Assembly: GCF_900199375.1 (NCBI RefSeq)
Contig: NZ_LT900217.1
Coordinates: 806,001-870,000, forward strand
Source of the DNA: Gordonibacter urolithinfaciens
GTDB taxonomy: Bacteria; Actinomycetota; Coriobacteriia; Coriobacteriales; Eggerthellaceae
Direction: 5' to 3'
Length of the DNA stretch: 64,000 bases
Shown: in pieces, positions 35,557 to 45,241 of the stretch
How the letters are laid out: each line of letters begins with the position of its first letter
Numbering within the stretch: position 1 is the first letter of the stretch
The notes under the pieces: generated by a model
What the model saw: the letters and a program-made list of their open reading frames with translations, nothing else
Database searches by the model: none
What the model was told of the DNA's origin: nothing
Made by a program: the position numbers and the translations under genes

Positions 35557-37719
35557 GTGCCGACCGAACCCTTCCAGAACCCTGCCGACAACAGCGCCGA
35601 CCCCGTTTTCGACCAGGAGCAACAGCACCTCGCCGGCACCTACGCGAAGCTCCAGCAGATCGGGCGCGCCCTCGTGCGCAAGATGGAGCGCGCGCAGCGC
35701 GAGGCGGCGGCCGACAAGAAGGCGATGGCCGAGGAGCTCGCGCCCAACTTCGCCACCTACGCCGACGCGATGGAGACCTACGCCGACTTCGCGGCCATGA
35801 ACCGCGTGATCGACGGGTACAACCTCGCGCAGGACGCCGACGCCGCCGAGCTCGCCAAGGTGGAGCTGCTCCTGAAGCAGCCCTACTTCGCCAAGGTCGC
35901 CCTGCAGTTCAAGCCCGGGCAGGAGCCCAAGGAGCTCTACATCGGCACGGCCGGCATCTCGGACGAGAACTACCACCGCCTCGTGGTGGACTGGCGCTCG
36001 CCCGTGGCCGAGACCTACTACAACCAGGACAACGGCCGCACCTCCTACGTGGCCGACGGCCGCACCATCACGGCCGATCTCAAACTGCGCCGCCAGTTCG
36101 ACATCGAGGAAGACCGCCTGAACGCCTACTTCGACACCACGGTCGCCATCCAGGACTCGCTCCTCCTGGCGTCGCTCTCGAAGCAGCGCACCGCGCAGAT
36201 GAAGGCCATCACGGCCACCATCCAGAAGGAGCAGAACACCGTCGTGCGCCACGAGGACGTGCCGGTGCTGCTGGTGAGCGGCATCGCGGGCAGCGGGAAG
36301 ACGTCGGTGCTGCTGCAACGCATCGCCTACCTCTTCTACCAGCAGCGCGGCAGCCTGGACCCGAGCGAGGTCTTCCTCGTCTCGCCGAACCCGGTGTTCA
36401 GCCACTACATCGCGAGCGTCCTCCCCGACCTGGGCGAGCGCAACCCGGAAAGCCTCACCTGGGACGAGTTCGCGCGCCGCCTGCTGCCGCCCGACCGCGG
36501 CAGCGGCCGCGTGGACGTGCCGCTCGCCGCGCTCGCGCGCATCGATAGGGCCGTCGAATCGTTCGAGTTCGACGCGAACGACTTCAAGGACGTCCGCGTG
36601 GAGGACAAGCGCCTCATCGCCGCCGACCAGATCCGCAAGCTGGCCGACAAGCTCGGCCGCATCCCCGCCGGCCCGCATCGCATCACGCTCATGCGCGAGG
36701 AGCTGCACGCGCGCCTGGAGAGCCGCCTCAAGCAGATGGCCGGAACCGACGAGGCGCTCGACGAGCTGGAGGCCCTCGAGGCCGACGAGCAGCTGCGCAT
36801 CTTCGGCGAGCTCATCGCGCCGACCGACGAGCAGGAGGAGCGCGCGCTCGCCCTGCGCTACCTGACCGATCACTATGCCGACGCCTTCGCCGCCGTGGAG
36901 AACGACGACTGGCTGCGCATCGACCGCATCGGCATGCGCCTTCTCGAAACCGACGGCCTCGCGCCGCTCGAGTGGCTCTACCTGAAGATGGCGCTCACGG
37001 GCCTCGGCAACCCGGACGCGAAGTACGTGATGGTGGACGAGGTGCAGGACTACACCGCCGCCCAGCTGGCCGTGCTCGCGCGCTACTTCCGCCGCGCGAA
37101 CTTCCTGCTCTTGGGCGACCCGAACCAGGCCATCGCACCCGACACGGCCTCGTTCGACGAGGTGCGCGAGGTGTTCCAGGCCGCGCGCGGCGCGGTGGAG
37201 GAATGCCGCCTCATGACGAGCTACCGCTCGACGCCCGAGATCACCGCCCTGTTCGCGAGCCTGCTGCCGCCCGAGGAGCAGCTCCAGGTCTCCTCCATCC
37301 AGCGCGCCGACGAGCCGCCGGCCCTCCGCGCCTTCGACGACGCCGCCGCCTACGCGGACGCCCTGCGCGCCGCCGTGGCCGGGGCGCGCGCAGGCGAGGG
37401 GCTCGACGCCGTCATCGTGCCGTGGAAGCACGAGGCCAAACGGCTCCAGCAGCTGCTCGGCGAGGACGCGCCGCCGCTTTTGGACGAGCACGACGAGCTC
37501 CCCGCGAGCGGCGTCGTGCTCATCACGCTCAAGCTGGCGAAGGGCCTCGAGTTCGACCACGTCGTCGTGCCGGACGCCTCGGCGCGCGTCTTCCCCGGCG
37601 ACGACCTCTCGCGCCGCCGCCTCTACACCACCATCTCGCGCGCCACCCGCCGCGTCGACGTGCTGGCGAAGGGCCCGCTCACGCCGCTGCTCGACGGCTT
37701 CGGAAAGGAAACCTCATGA
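35557..37719 (+). CDS. helD: HelD-like UvrD/Rep-family helicase
   Basis: 720 residues from a GTG with AAGGAG 6 nt upstream. An N-terminal coiled coil (about 15-90) precedes a superfamily I motor: Walker A GIAGSGKTS (about 240), Walker B VDEVQDYTAAQL (about 490), then LLLGDPNQ and SYRSTPEI. HelD proteins bind RNA polymerase and recycle stalled complexes. The stop overlaps the thpR start (ATGA), so the pair is co-translated. Confidence 0.9.
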   Translation: MPTEPFQNPADNSADPVFDQEQQHLAGTYAKLQQIGRALVRKMERAQREAAADKKAMAEELAPNFATYADAMETYADFAAMNRVIDGYNLAQDADAAELAKVELLLKQPYFAKVALQFKPGQEPKELYIGTAGISDENYHRLVVDWRSPVAETYYNQDNGRTSYVADGRTITADLKLRRQFDIEEDRLNAYFDTTVAIQDSLLLASLSKQRTAQMKAITATIQKEQNTVVRHEDVPVLLVSGIAGSGKTSVLLQRIAYLFYQQRGSLDPSEVFLVSPNPVFSHYIASVLPDLGERNPESLTWDEFARRLLPPDRGSGRVDVPLAALARIDRAVESFEFDANDFKDVRVEDKRLIAADQIRKLADKLGRIPAGPHRITLMREELHARLESRLKQMAGTDEALDELEALEADEQLRIFGELIAPTDEQEERALALRYLTDHYADAFAAVENDDWLRIDRIGMRLLETDGLAPLEWLYLKMALTGLGNPDAKYVMVDEVQDYTAAQLAVLARYFRRANFLLLGDPNQAIAPDTASFDEVREVFQAARGAVEECRLMTSYRSTPEITALFASLLPPEEQLQVSSIQRADEPPALRAFDDAAAYADALRAAVAGARAGEGLDAVIVPWKHEAKRLQQLLGEDAPPLLDEHDELPASGVVLITLKLAKGLEFDHVVVPDASARVFPGDDLSRRRLYTTISRATRRVDVLAKGPLTPLLDGFGKETS

Positions 37720-38246
37720 GGACGTTCGTCGCGCTCGATTTGCCGCCGGACTTCGCCGACGACGTCGCCGCACTTGCCCGCCAGCTGGGAGCCGCTGTGG
37801 AGGGCCGCTTCCTGCCGCGCTCGACCTACCACCTCACGCTCGCCTTCCTCGGCGAGGTCGACGAGGCGCAGGCGGCCCGCGCGGCTGACGCCCTCGACGC
37901 CGCGTGCGCGAACACGGCCCCCGTCGCGCTGGCGAGCGACGGCCTGGGCAAGTTCGGGCGCGCGAGCGACGCGACGCTCTGGCTCGGCATCGCCCCCACC
38001 CGCGAGCTGGACGATCTTGCCGAGCGCCTGCGCGACGAGCTGGCCTCCCGCAGCGTGCCCTTCGACGCGAAGCCCTTCAAGCCGCACATCACCCTCGCCC
38101 GCCGCGCCCGCATCCCCAAGGCGAGCCTGCCGCCGCTCGCCTTCCCCCGCGACGACCGGGCCGCCGCCGTCACCCTCTGCAAGAGCACCCTCGAACGCAC
38201 CGGCGCCGTCTACAAGCCCCTTCACACGACGCACCTCGGCGGCTAG
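37716..38246 (+). CDS. thpR: RNA 2',3'-cyclic phosphodiesterase (2H superfamily)
   Basis: 176 residues with both catalytic 2H motifs, HLTLAFLG (about 43-50) and HITLAR (about 125-130), and the N-terminal RTFVALDLP strand. It opens 2',3'-cyclic phosphates on RNA. Translation is coupled to helD by a 4-bp overlap. Confidence 0.93.
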   Translation: MRTFVALDLPPDFADDVAALARQLGAAVEGRFLPRSTYHLTLAFLGEVDEAQAARAADALDAACANTAPVALASDGLGKFGRASDATLWLGIAPTRELDDLAERLRDELASRSVPFDAKPFKPHITLARRARIPKASLPPLAFPRDDRAAAVTLCKSTLERTGAVYKPLHTTHLGG

Positions 38247-38415
38247 CGGGCAGCCCACGCCGCGGCCGACCCGCCGCGACCGCCCGGCCGCTCTCGGGGC
38301 TTCTCGTGCAGAAACCGCGAATCGCCTGCCCGCCTCGCCCCAGACGCGCGCCGGGAGCCTTATACTGGTACCTTTGTTGGCACTGCAGGCTACGGGCAAG
38401 ACGAAAGGCAAACCA

Positions 38416-39840
38416 ATGGGCGGATTCTTCGGGGCTGCATCGCATCACGATGTGGTGCTGGACGTATTTTTCGGGGTGGACTACCACTCGCATCTGGGGA
38501 CACGGCGCGCAGGCATGATCTTCCACGACGAGGAAGTGGGCTTCCAGCGCGAGATCCACTCGATAGAGAACACGCCCTTCCGCACCCGCTTCGAGGACGA
38601 TCTTCCCGGATTCAAGGGCATGAGCGGTATCGGCTGCATCAGCGACACCGACCCGCAGCCGCTGCTCGTGCGCTCGCACCTGGGCACGTTCGGCATCACC
38701 ACCGTAGGCGCCATCAACAATGCCGAGCAGCTGGTGGAGCGCTACTTCTCCAGCGGCAGCCGACAGTTCATGGCCATGAGCTCGGGAGCCGTGAACACCA
38801 CGGAGCTGGTGGCCGCGCTTATAAACCAGAAGGACAATTTCGTGGAGGGCATCAAGCACGCCCAGAAAGAGATCGAGGGCTCGCTCACCCTGCTCATCAT
38901 GACGAGCGACGGGACGATCATCGCCGCACGCGACAGCATGGGGCGCCTGCCGGTGCTCATCGGAAAGGACGGCGAGGGCTTCTGCATCTCGTTCGAATCG
39001 TTCGCCTACCACAAGCTGGGCTATCACGACGAGTACGAGCTGGGGCCGGGCGAGATCGTGCGCGTGGACGCGGACGGCTACGAGACCATCTCCCCCGCTG
39101 GCACGCAGATGAAGATCTGCGCCTTCCTGTGGGTCTACTACGGCTACCCCAACTCCAACTACGAGGGCGTGAACGTAGAGGTCATGCGCTACCGCAACGG
39201 CGCGATCATGGCGCGCGACGAGGCGGCGGCGGGCGGCGTGCCCGACGTGGACTACGTGGCCGGCGTGCCCGACTCGGGCGTGCCGCATGCCATCGGCTAC
39301 TCCACCGAGAGCAAGGCCCCCTTCGGCCGCCCGTTCATCAAGTACACCCCAACCTGGCCGCGCTCGTTCATGCCCGCGAACCAGGACGTGCGCAACCGCG
39401 TGGCGAAGATGAAGCTCATCCCCGTGCCCGAGCTCATCAACGGCAAGCGGCTCCTGTTCGTGGACGACTCCATCGTGCGCGGCACGCAGCTGCAGGGCAC
39501 AGTGAACTACCTGCACGAATGCGGCGCAACCGAGGTGCACATGCGCTCGGCCTGCCCGCCCATCATGTTCGGCTGCAAGTACCTGAGCTTCTCGCGCAGC
39601 CGCTCCGAGATGGAGCTCATCGCGCGCCGCGTGGTGCAGGAGCTTGAAGGCGACGAAGGGCAGAAGCACCTCGACGAGTATGCCGACAGCTCCACCGAGC
39701 GCGGCCAGTGCATGCTGAAGTCCATCTGCGAGAAGATGGGCTTCGACTCGCTGGGCTACCAGTCGCTCGACGGCATGCTGGAGGCCATCGGCATCGACCG
39801 CGAGAAGGTATGCACGTACTGCTGGTCGGGCAAGGAATAG
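38416..39840 (+). CDS. PurF-like amidophosphoribosyltransferase without the N-terminal cysteine
   Basis: 474 residues opening MGGFFGAASHHD, where the class II glutaminase nucleophile Cys is expected at position 2. The Ntn-type domain fold is otherwise recognisable (HSHLGTRRAGM, VRSHLGTFGI), and the phosphoribosyltransferase PRPP loop LLFVDDSIVRGTQ (about 347) is intact. It may use free ammonia, depend on another glutaminase, or serve a non-PurF role. TATACT near 38359 may be a -10 box. A strong terminator follows. Confidence 0.88.
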   Translation: MGGFFGAASHHDVVLDVFFGVDYHSHLGTRRAGMIFHDEEVGFQREIHSIENTPFRTRFEDDLPGFKGMSGIGCISDTDPQPLLVRSHLGTFGITTVGAINNAEQLVERYFSSGSRQFMAMSSGAVNTTELVAALINQKDNFVEGIKHAQKEIEGSLTLLIMTSDGTIIAARDSMGRLPVLIGKDGEGFCISFESFAYHKLGYHDEYELGPGEIVRVDADGYETISPAGTQMKICAFLWVYYGYPNSNYEGVNVEVMRYRNGAIMARDEAAAGGVPDVDYVAGVPDSGVPHAIGYSTESKAPFGRPFIKYTPTWPRSFMPANQDVRNRVAKMKLIPVPELINGKRLLFVDDSIVRGTQLQGTVNYLHECGATEVHMRSACPPIMFGCKYLSFSRSRSEMELIARRVVQELEGDEGQKHLDEYADSSTERGQCMLKSICEKMGFDSLGYQSLDGMLEAIGIDREKVCTYCWSGKE

Positions 39841-39853
39841 GTTTTCGGCCACG

Positions 39854-39885
39854 GCGGCGCGCAGAAACCTGCGCGCCGCTTTTTT
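39854..39885 (+). terminator. Rho-independent terminator after the PurF-like gene
   Basis: GCGGCGCGCAG, loop AAAC, CTGCGCGCCGC, then TTTTTT; an 11-bp perfect stem 14 nt after the stop codon. Confidence 0.93.
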
Positions 39886-39995
39886 ATGCGCGGAAACGAG
39901 AGGATTTACATCAACCGTCCCGGTAGTAGGACAAGCAAGCAGGCGGCGGCGCGTATGATGGGGCCACCATCCAACGCACGACCCCAGGAGGCACC

Positions 39996-40373
39996 ATGGT
40001 CGCCAACGCCGCCCTTGCCACGAATTTCCCCCTTGCCGAAGCGCCCTCGCACGGCGCCACCGTCCGCGGAGCGCATGCGCGCACCGGGCAGGATGCCCCC
40101 GCCATCCGCGTGATCGCCTGCCCCGGCGGCGCAGGCCGTCTGCCGCAGCATGCGCGCGCCTTGCCGGCGGCGGCGCTTCCCGCTGCAAGCCGCGAGGCGG
40201 CGGCCCGGCCGAAAGACACCTGCCGCCCGGACTTCCCGTCCCCCGCCCACGCAGCGCGCACGGCCCTTTGCCTGCAAGGCACCGCGTTCGGGCTGACCGC
40301 CCGCGAGCGCACGTTCGCCACCGGGGCCGGCATCCTGTTCGCGGCCGCGGCGTTGGCAACGATCCTGCTCTGA
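39996..40373 (+). CDS. Small protein with C-terminal membrane helix, unrecognised
   Basis: 125 residues; AGGAGG lies 4 nt before the ATG. The first 100 residues are Ala/Arg/Pro-rich and probably disordered; the last 20 (ATGAGILFAAAALATILL) form a likely membrane anchor. No family is recognised. It converges on the diaminopimelate dehydrogenase gene. Confidence 0.6.
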   Translation: MVANAALATNFPLAEAPSHGATVRGAHARTGQDAPAIRVIACPGGAGRLPQHARALPAAALPAASREAAARPKDTCRPDFPSPAHAARTALCLQGTAFGLTARERTFATGAGILFAAAALATILL

Positions 40374-40380
40374 GACGAGA

Positions 40381-40410
40381 ACGGGCGGACCGCTTGCGCA
40401 GCCCGCCCGT
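40381..40410. terminator. Hairpin between convergent genes
   Basis: ACGGGCGG and CCGCCCGT form an 8-bp perfect stem; an outer GAGAAC/GTTCTC pair (40376-40381 and 40420-40425 region) extends it. No T run on either side, so bidirectional termination is only likely from its place between two convergent genes. Confidence 0.5.
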
Positions 40411-40482
40411 CCAAGGTTGTTCTCGCGGCCCCATGGCCGCGCAGCTCGTTTGCCAGCCTCTCGCCGTTCTGCTGCGCGAAAC

Positions 40483-41472
40483 CTACAGCATGCTCGCGCG
40501 CAGCTCCTCGGCGCTCAAGGGCGACAGATACGCGGGCGGGACGTCGAACAGCGTCTTGCAGCCCGTCTGCCCCTCGACGGACAGGCGGTGCACCGCACGG
40601 GCACAGGCCGCCAGCACGCTGCCGGTGAACTCGGGGTTCGAATCCAGCTTCAGCGAGTACTCCACCACGTGGCCGTGCTCGCCGTCCTGGCCGGTCACGC
40701 CCGAGCGGATCACGGAACCGCCGTGCGGGATGCCGGCGTGGTCGCGGTCGAGCTCCTCCTGCGACACGAACGTCACCGTGGTGTCGTAGTCGGCGAAGTA
40801 GTTCGGCATCTCCACGATGGCGCGCTCGATGGCGGCCGTGTCGGCGCCCTCCTCCGCCACGACGAAGCACTCGCGCGTATGCTTCTGGCGGGTGGTGAGC
40901 TCGGGATTCTCGCCGGCGCGCACGGCCTCGAGCGCCGCGGGCACGGGAACGGTGTACTGGCGTGCGTCGGCCACGCCCTCGATGCGGCGGATGGCGTCGC
41001 TGTGGCCCTGGGACACGCCGCGGCCCCAGAACGTGTAGTCGTGCCCCTCGGGCAGGATGCTCGTGGCGTACAGGCGCGCGAGCGAGAACATGCCCGGATC
41101 CCAGCCGCCGGAGATCAAGGCTACCTTGCCGCCCGCCTTCGCCTCCACGTCCACGTCGGCGAAGTGGGCGGGGATGTTCGCGTGCGTGTCGAACGAGTCC
41201 ACCACGTTGAACAGGCTCGCGCAAGCGGGCGTCTGCTCGGGCAGGTCGCGCGCGCTGCCACCGCACAGCACGAGCACGTCCACGTCGCCCGTGTGCGCCG
41301 CCAGGTCATCGGCCGCGTACACGGGCACGCCGGCGGTCAGCGGCTGCACGCTCGCCGGATCGCGCCGCGTGAACAGCGCCGTAAGCTCCAGGTCCTCGTT
41401 CTGCCGGCAGGCCAGCTCCACGCCACGCCCCAGGTTGCCGTATCCGTAAATGCCGATGCGCGTCTTCGCCAT
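40483..41472 (-). CDS. ddh: meso-Diaminopimelate D-dehydrogenase
   Basis: 329 residues from the ATG with AAGGAGC upstream. Rossmann motif GYGNLGRGVE at the N-terminus, then SGGWDPGMFSLAR and HDYTFWGRGVSQGHSDA, all typical of NADPH-dependent meso-DAP dehydrogenase. It makes meso-DAP from tetrahydrodipicolinate in one step for cell wall and lysine synthesis. Single gene. Confidence 0.95.
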   Translation of the reverse strand: MAKTRIGIYGYGNLGRGVELACRQNEDLELTALFTRRDPASVQPLTAGVPVYAADDLAAHTGDVDVLVLCGGSARDLPEQTPACASLFNVVDSFDTHANIPAHFADVDVEAKAGGKVALISGGWDPGMFSLARLYATSILPEGHDYTFWGRGVSQGHSDAIRRIEGVADARQYTVPVPAALEAVRAGENPELTTRQKHTRECFVVAEEGADTAAIERAIVEMPNYFADYDTTVTFVSQEELDRDHAGIPHGGSVIRSGVTGQDGEHGHVVEYSLKLDSNPEFTGSVLAACARAVHRLSVEGQTGCKTLFDVPPAYLSPLSAEELRASML

Positions 41473-41721
41473 AGTTCCGCTCCTTGCCAAAGTGTCCGTA
41501 CGTGTTGCAACGATCATCCACGAACTGCGCCCATCCCGTCAATGCGCGCAGGTCAACTCCAAGAAAGCCCCATCGCATCGAAACACGTTGGAAACCTTGG
41601 CGGCCGAGAGGGTCGGCCGCCGCGCGAGAAATGTGCGGAGCTGTCCCATAGGAAGGACAGCCGCTCCGAGCCGCGCGCGTATGATGGCGATACAGGCGAA
41701 AACCGAGACCTAGGAGGCACC

Positions 41722-42243
41722 GTGGACGAACCGTCACGCCCCGCAAAGCAAGATGCGCAGGGAGACCTTCGTGAAGGACGCGCGATGAGCATGCCGGTGG
41801 AGGCCGCGACGGCGTTCGCGAACCTGTACCAGCGCTGGTTCGACGATGCCCGCGGCCTCGCGGAGGCCAACCGTCGGCAAGCACGGGGCGCGATCGGCGC
41901 ATGCGTGGCCGACGTGGTGACGCTCTGGAATGAGCGGGAGCGGTCATGGCTGCCGAACGCGCCGACCATCCTGCGGCTCGAGTCGGGCGACCTCGCAGCG
42001 TTCGCCATGAGGGAGCCGTGCATCGCCCTGTATTCCGGCTGCATCGCCACGGACGCCCCCGTGACGGGCCTACGTTGGGAGAGCTTCCGCCCCTGCTCGT
42101 ACGCCATCGGGCGGACGGTGGCCGACCTCGTGCTCGTCACCGGCCGAGGCGGCCTGCTCGAGGACGTGGAGGTCGTGCTCGACGATGGAGGACGGCTGTT
42201 CCTGGGCAACCGCGACGCATGGCCGCTCGCCCACGCGGTCTAG
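41722..42243 (+). CDS. Hypothetical protein, unrecognised
   Basis: 173 residues from a GTG 5 nt after AGGAGG. A helical N-terminal half (ATAFANLYQRWFDDARGL) is followed by a beta-rich C-terminal half (LRLESGDLAAFAMREPCIAL; DLVLVTGRGGLLEDVEVVL). No family or catalytic motif is recognised. Lies divergent from ddh. Confidence 0.6.
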   Translation: MDEPSRPAKQDAQGDLREGRAMSMPVEAATAFANLYQRWFDDARGLAEANRRQARGAIGACVADVVTLWNERERSWLPNAPTILRLESGDLAAFAMREPCIALYSGCIATDAPVTGLRWESFRPCSYAIGRTVADLVLVTGRGGLLEDVEVVLDDGGRLFLGNRDAWPLAHAV

Positions 42244-42262
42244 CTGCGGCCGCGCCGAGGCG

Positions 42263-43249
42263 TCACTCCCCGTACGAGGCGACGATGCCCGCCAGGTAGT
42301 CGCGATACTCGGCCGCGAGCGAGGCGGGCTTCTCGATGTGCACCCGGTCGCCGAACTGCGCGAGCCAGCCGAACAGCACGGGGCTTTTCATGACCGTGGC
42401 GTACACGCGCGCCCAGCCCTCGCCCGCCGGCAGGGACTCGACGTCCTTGCCGAACCGGTCGATGATCGCCCCCATGGCCTCGCCGCTCACCAGGAGGGTA
42501 GCCGCCACGGACTCGCCCGAATACATGCCGAACGCGCGGCCCTCGAGTTCCTGGGCGTCGAACGTGGCGATGCGCTCGTTCTTCACGGCGGGCGCGTCCG
42601 TGATCTTGATGCGATCCATGCGGTCGACGCGGTAGGTGGCGAAGTCGTCGTGCTTCTCGTTGAACACGACCAGGTAGTAGTAACCCTCGGCGTACACGAG
42701 CTGCACGGGCGTCTCGACATAGCGCTCGCCGCCGTGCTGGAGCACCTTCTCCTTGGCCGCGTCGTATTTGAAGTAGACGAACGAGATCTGCCGTTTCTGC
42801 GCGATGGCCTCCTGGATGCGGTCGACACTGTGGAACACCGACTCGTTCTGCATCTTGATGCGGCCCTCCACATGCAGGCGCTTGTCGAGCAGCGCGCACT
42901 GGCGGGCGGACGCGAGCCTCTTCACGGCCTCGACCAGCGCGTCGCTCTTGCGCTGCGTGAGGAAGCGCGAGCTCTGCACGGCGTCCACCAGCAGCAACAG
43001 CTCATGGAAGGCGAAGTCGCGCCGTTCCAGCGCATACTCCACCGGCGCGCGCTGGTAGGTGCGCACGTCCAGGCCGAACTCGCGCAGCGCCTCGATGTCG
43101 CGGTAGATGCCTTTGCGCTCGGCCGTGATGCCCTGCGCCTCCAGCCGCTCGAGGATCTGCGACATCGTGAGGCCCTGCTCAGCGTCGGTCTCCTCCTCGA
43201 GCATCCGCATAAGGTACAGGAGCTTGAGCTTCTGGCGGTTGACGGCCAT
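42263..43249 (-). CDS. WYL-domain transcriptional regulator (YafY/PafC type)
   Basis: 328 residues: N-terminal winged helix (LTMSQILERLEAQGITAERKGIYRDIEALREF, cut here to short motifs LTMSQILERL and RKGIYRDIEALREFGLD), then a WYL domain (about 140-225) with ISFVYFKYD, YYYLVVFNE and YRVDRMDRI, and a WCX-type C-terminus. Ligand unknown. Divergent from ettA across 234 bp, which holds no other gene. Confidence 0.9.
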   Translation of the reverse strand: MAVNRQKLKLLYLMRMLEEETDAEQGLTMSQILERLEAQGITAERKGIYRDIEALREFGLDVRTYQRAPVEYALERRDFAFHELLLLVDAVQSSRFLTQRKSDALVEAVKRLASARQCALLDKRLHVEGRIKMQNESVFHSVDRIQEAIAQKRQISFVYFKYDAAKEKVLQHGGERYVETPVQLVYAEGYYYLVVFNEKHDDFATYRVDRMDRIKITDAPAVKNERIATFDAQELEGRAFGMYSGESVAATLLVSGEAMGAIIDRFGKDVESLPAGEGWARVYATVMKSPVLFGWLAQFGDRVHIEKPASLAAEYRDYLAGIVASYGE

Positions 43250-43483
43250 AGGGTTCCTCCTTCGAGCGATGCGGTGCGGCCCGTCTTCGGACCGGCAGGT
43301 TGCCAGTATAGCCTATCTATCCCCTTTTCGGTACATCCTTGCAAAAAACACGGGAGACGCCCTCTCCAGGGAGCAGGGCGTCCACCGGAGACGGTGCGGA
43401 ATCTGTGCGCGCACGTGGCCAAACGCACGCGCTCGTGCGACAATAGCGCGTGCACGAACGAACCCCGACCCAGAAAGCTCGAC

Positions 43484-45163
43484 ATGCCAGAATTCATTTA
43501 CCAGATGCATCAGGCCCGCAAGGCGCACGGCGACAAGGTCATCCTCGACGACGTGACGCTGTCGTTCTACCCCGGCGCGAAGATCGGCGTCGTGGGGCCG
43601 AACGGCATGGGCAAGTCCACCCTACTCAAGATCATGGCCGGCATCGAGGAGGTCACGAACGGCGAGGCGCGCCTCACGCCGGGCTACTCCGTGGGCATCC
43701 TGCTCCAAGAACCGCCCCTCGACGAGGATAAGACGGTCCTCGAGAACATCAAGCAGGCCTTCGGCGACATCTTCGCGAAGGTGGAGCGCTTCAACGCCAT
43801 CGGCATGGAGATGGCCGAGCCCGACGCCGACTTCGACGCGCTCATGGAGGAAATGGGCCAGCTCCAGACCGAGATCGACGCCGCGAACGGCTGGGACCTG
43901 GACAGCCAGCTCTCCCAGGCCATGGACGCGCTGCAGTGCCCCGACCCCGATGAAAAGGTCGACCACCTCTCCGGCGGCGAGCGGCGCCGCGTGGCGCTCT
44001 GCCGCCTGCTTCTGGAAGCGCCCGACCTGCTCTTGCTCGACGAGCCCACGAACCACCTGGACGCGGAATCGGTGCTCTGGCTTGAGCAGTTCCTGCGGAA
44101 CTACCCCGGCGCGGTGCTGGCGGTCACGCACGACCGCTACTTCCTCGACCACGTGGCCGAGTGGATCTGCGAGGTGGACCGCGGCAGCCTCTTCCCCTAC
44201 AAGGGCAACTACTCCACCTACCTGGAGACGAAGGCCGCCCGCATCGAGGCGCAGGGCCAGAGCCAGGAGAAGCTAGCGAAGAAGCTGAAGAAGGAGCTGG
44301 AGTGGGTGCGCTCGAGCCCCAAGGCCCGCCAGGCCAAGAGCAAGGCGCGCCTGGCCGCCTACGAGCAGATGGCCGCCGAGGCGCGCGCGAACAAGAAGCT
44401 CGACTACAACGAGATCCAGATCCCCGTGCCGCCCCGCCTGGGCGCGAAGGTCATCGAGGCGAGCCACCTGCACAAGGCCTTCGGCGACCGCGTGCTCATC
44501 GACGACCTGTCGTTCGACCTGCCCCCGAACGGCATCGTGGGCGTCATCGGCCCGAACGGCGTGGGCAAGTCCACCCTGTTCAAGATGATCATGGGCCTGG
44601 AACCGGTCGACGGCGGCACGCTCGACATCGGCGAATCCGTGGTGATCAGCTACGTCGACCAGAACCGCGAGGGCATCGACCCGAACACGAAGCTGTGGGA
44701 AGTCGTCTCCGGCGGCAACGACTTCATGATCGTGGGCGACACGGAGATCCCCAGCCGCGCCTACGTGGCCAGCTTCGGCTTCAAGGGCTCCGACCAGCAG
44801 AAGCCGGCCGGCGTGCTCTCCGGCGGCGAGCGCAACCGCCTGAACTTGGCGCTCACGCTCAAGAAGGGCGGCAACCTGCTTTTGCTCGACGAGCCCACGA
44901 ACGACCTGGACACCGAGACGCTGGCCAGCCTGGAAGAGGCGCTGCTGGCGTTCCCTGGCTGCGCCGTGGTGACGTCCCACGACCGCTGGTTCCTCGACCG
45001 CGTGGCCACGCACATCCTGGCCTGGGAGGGCACCGACGAGAACCCCGGCAACTGGACGTGGTTCGAGGGCAACTTCGAGGCCTACCAGGAGAACCGCCTG
45101 GAGCGCCTGGGCCCCGAGGCCTCCAAGCCCCACCGCCTCCACCGCAAGCTCACCCGCGACTAG
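43484..45163 (+). CDS. ettA: Energy-dependent translational throttle EttA (ABC-F)
   Basis: 559 residues, two ABC domains and no membrane part. Walker A motifs GPNGMGKST (about 40) and GPNGVGKST (about 360), LSGGE signatures and LLLLDEPTNHLD/LLLLDEPTNDLD. The linker after domain 1 has the charged KLKKELEWVRSSPKARQAK sequence of EttA. Acts on the ribosome E site in response to ATP level. Start chosen at the ATG in MPEFIYQMHQARK. Confidence 0.95.
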   Translation: MPEFIYQMHQARKAHGDKVILDDVTLSFYPGAKIGVVGPNGMGKSTLLKIMAGIEEVTNGEARLTPGYSVGILLQEPPLDEDKTVLENIKQAFGDIFAKVERFNAIGMEMAEPDADFDALMEEMGQLQTEIDAANGWDLDSQLSQAMDALQCPDPDEKVDHLSGGERRRVALCRLLLEAPDLLLLDEPTNHLDAESVLWLEQFLRNYPGAVLAVTHDRYFLDHVAEWICEVDRGSLFPYKGNYSTYLETKAARIEAQGQSQEKLAKKLKKELEWVRSSPKARQAKSKARLAAYEQMAAEARANKKLDYNEIQIPVPPRLGAKVIEASHLHKAFGDRVLIDDLSFDLPPNGIVGVIGPNGVGKSTLFKMIMGLEPVDGGTLDIGESVVISYVDQNREGIDPNTKLWEVVSGGNDFMIVGDTEIPSRAYVASFGFKGSDQQKPAGVLSGGERNRLNLALTLKKGGNLLLLDEPTNDLDTETLASLEEALLAFPGCAVVTSHDRWFLDRVATHILAWEGTDENPGNWTWFEGNFEAYQENRLERLGPEASKPHRLHRKLTRD

Positions 45164-45215
45164 GCGAAAGCGAGCAAGGGGCGGTCCAAGCCTACCCCAT
45201 CTCCCCGCAACGCGA

Positions 45216-45241
45216 GCGGCGGCCCTTCGGCCGCCGCTTTT
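45216..45241 (+). terminator. Rho-independent terminator after ettA
   Basis: GCGGCGGCC, loop CTTC, GGCCGCCGC, then TTTT; 9-bp perfect stem. The opposite strand also ends fdhA here, so it may act both ways. Confidence 0.85.

Noticed and set aside
38170-40434. 754-residue antisense frame
   Set aside because: Shadow of the PurF-like gene; Val/Leu/Ala/Arg-rich with no motif.
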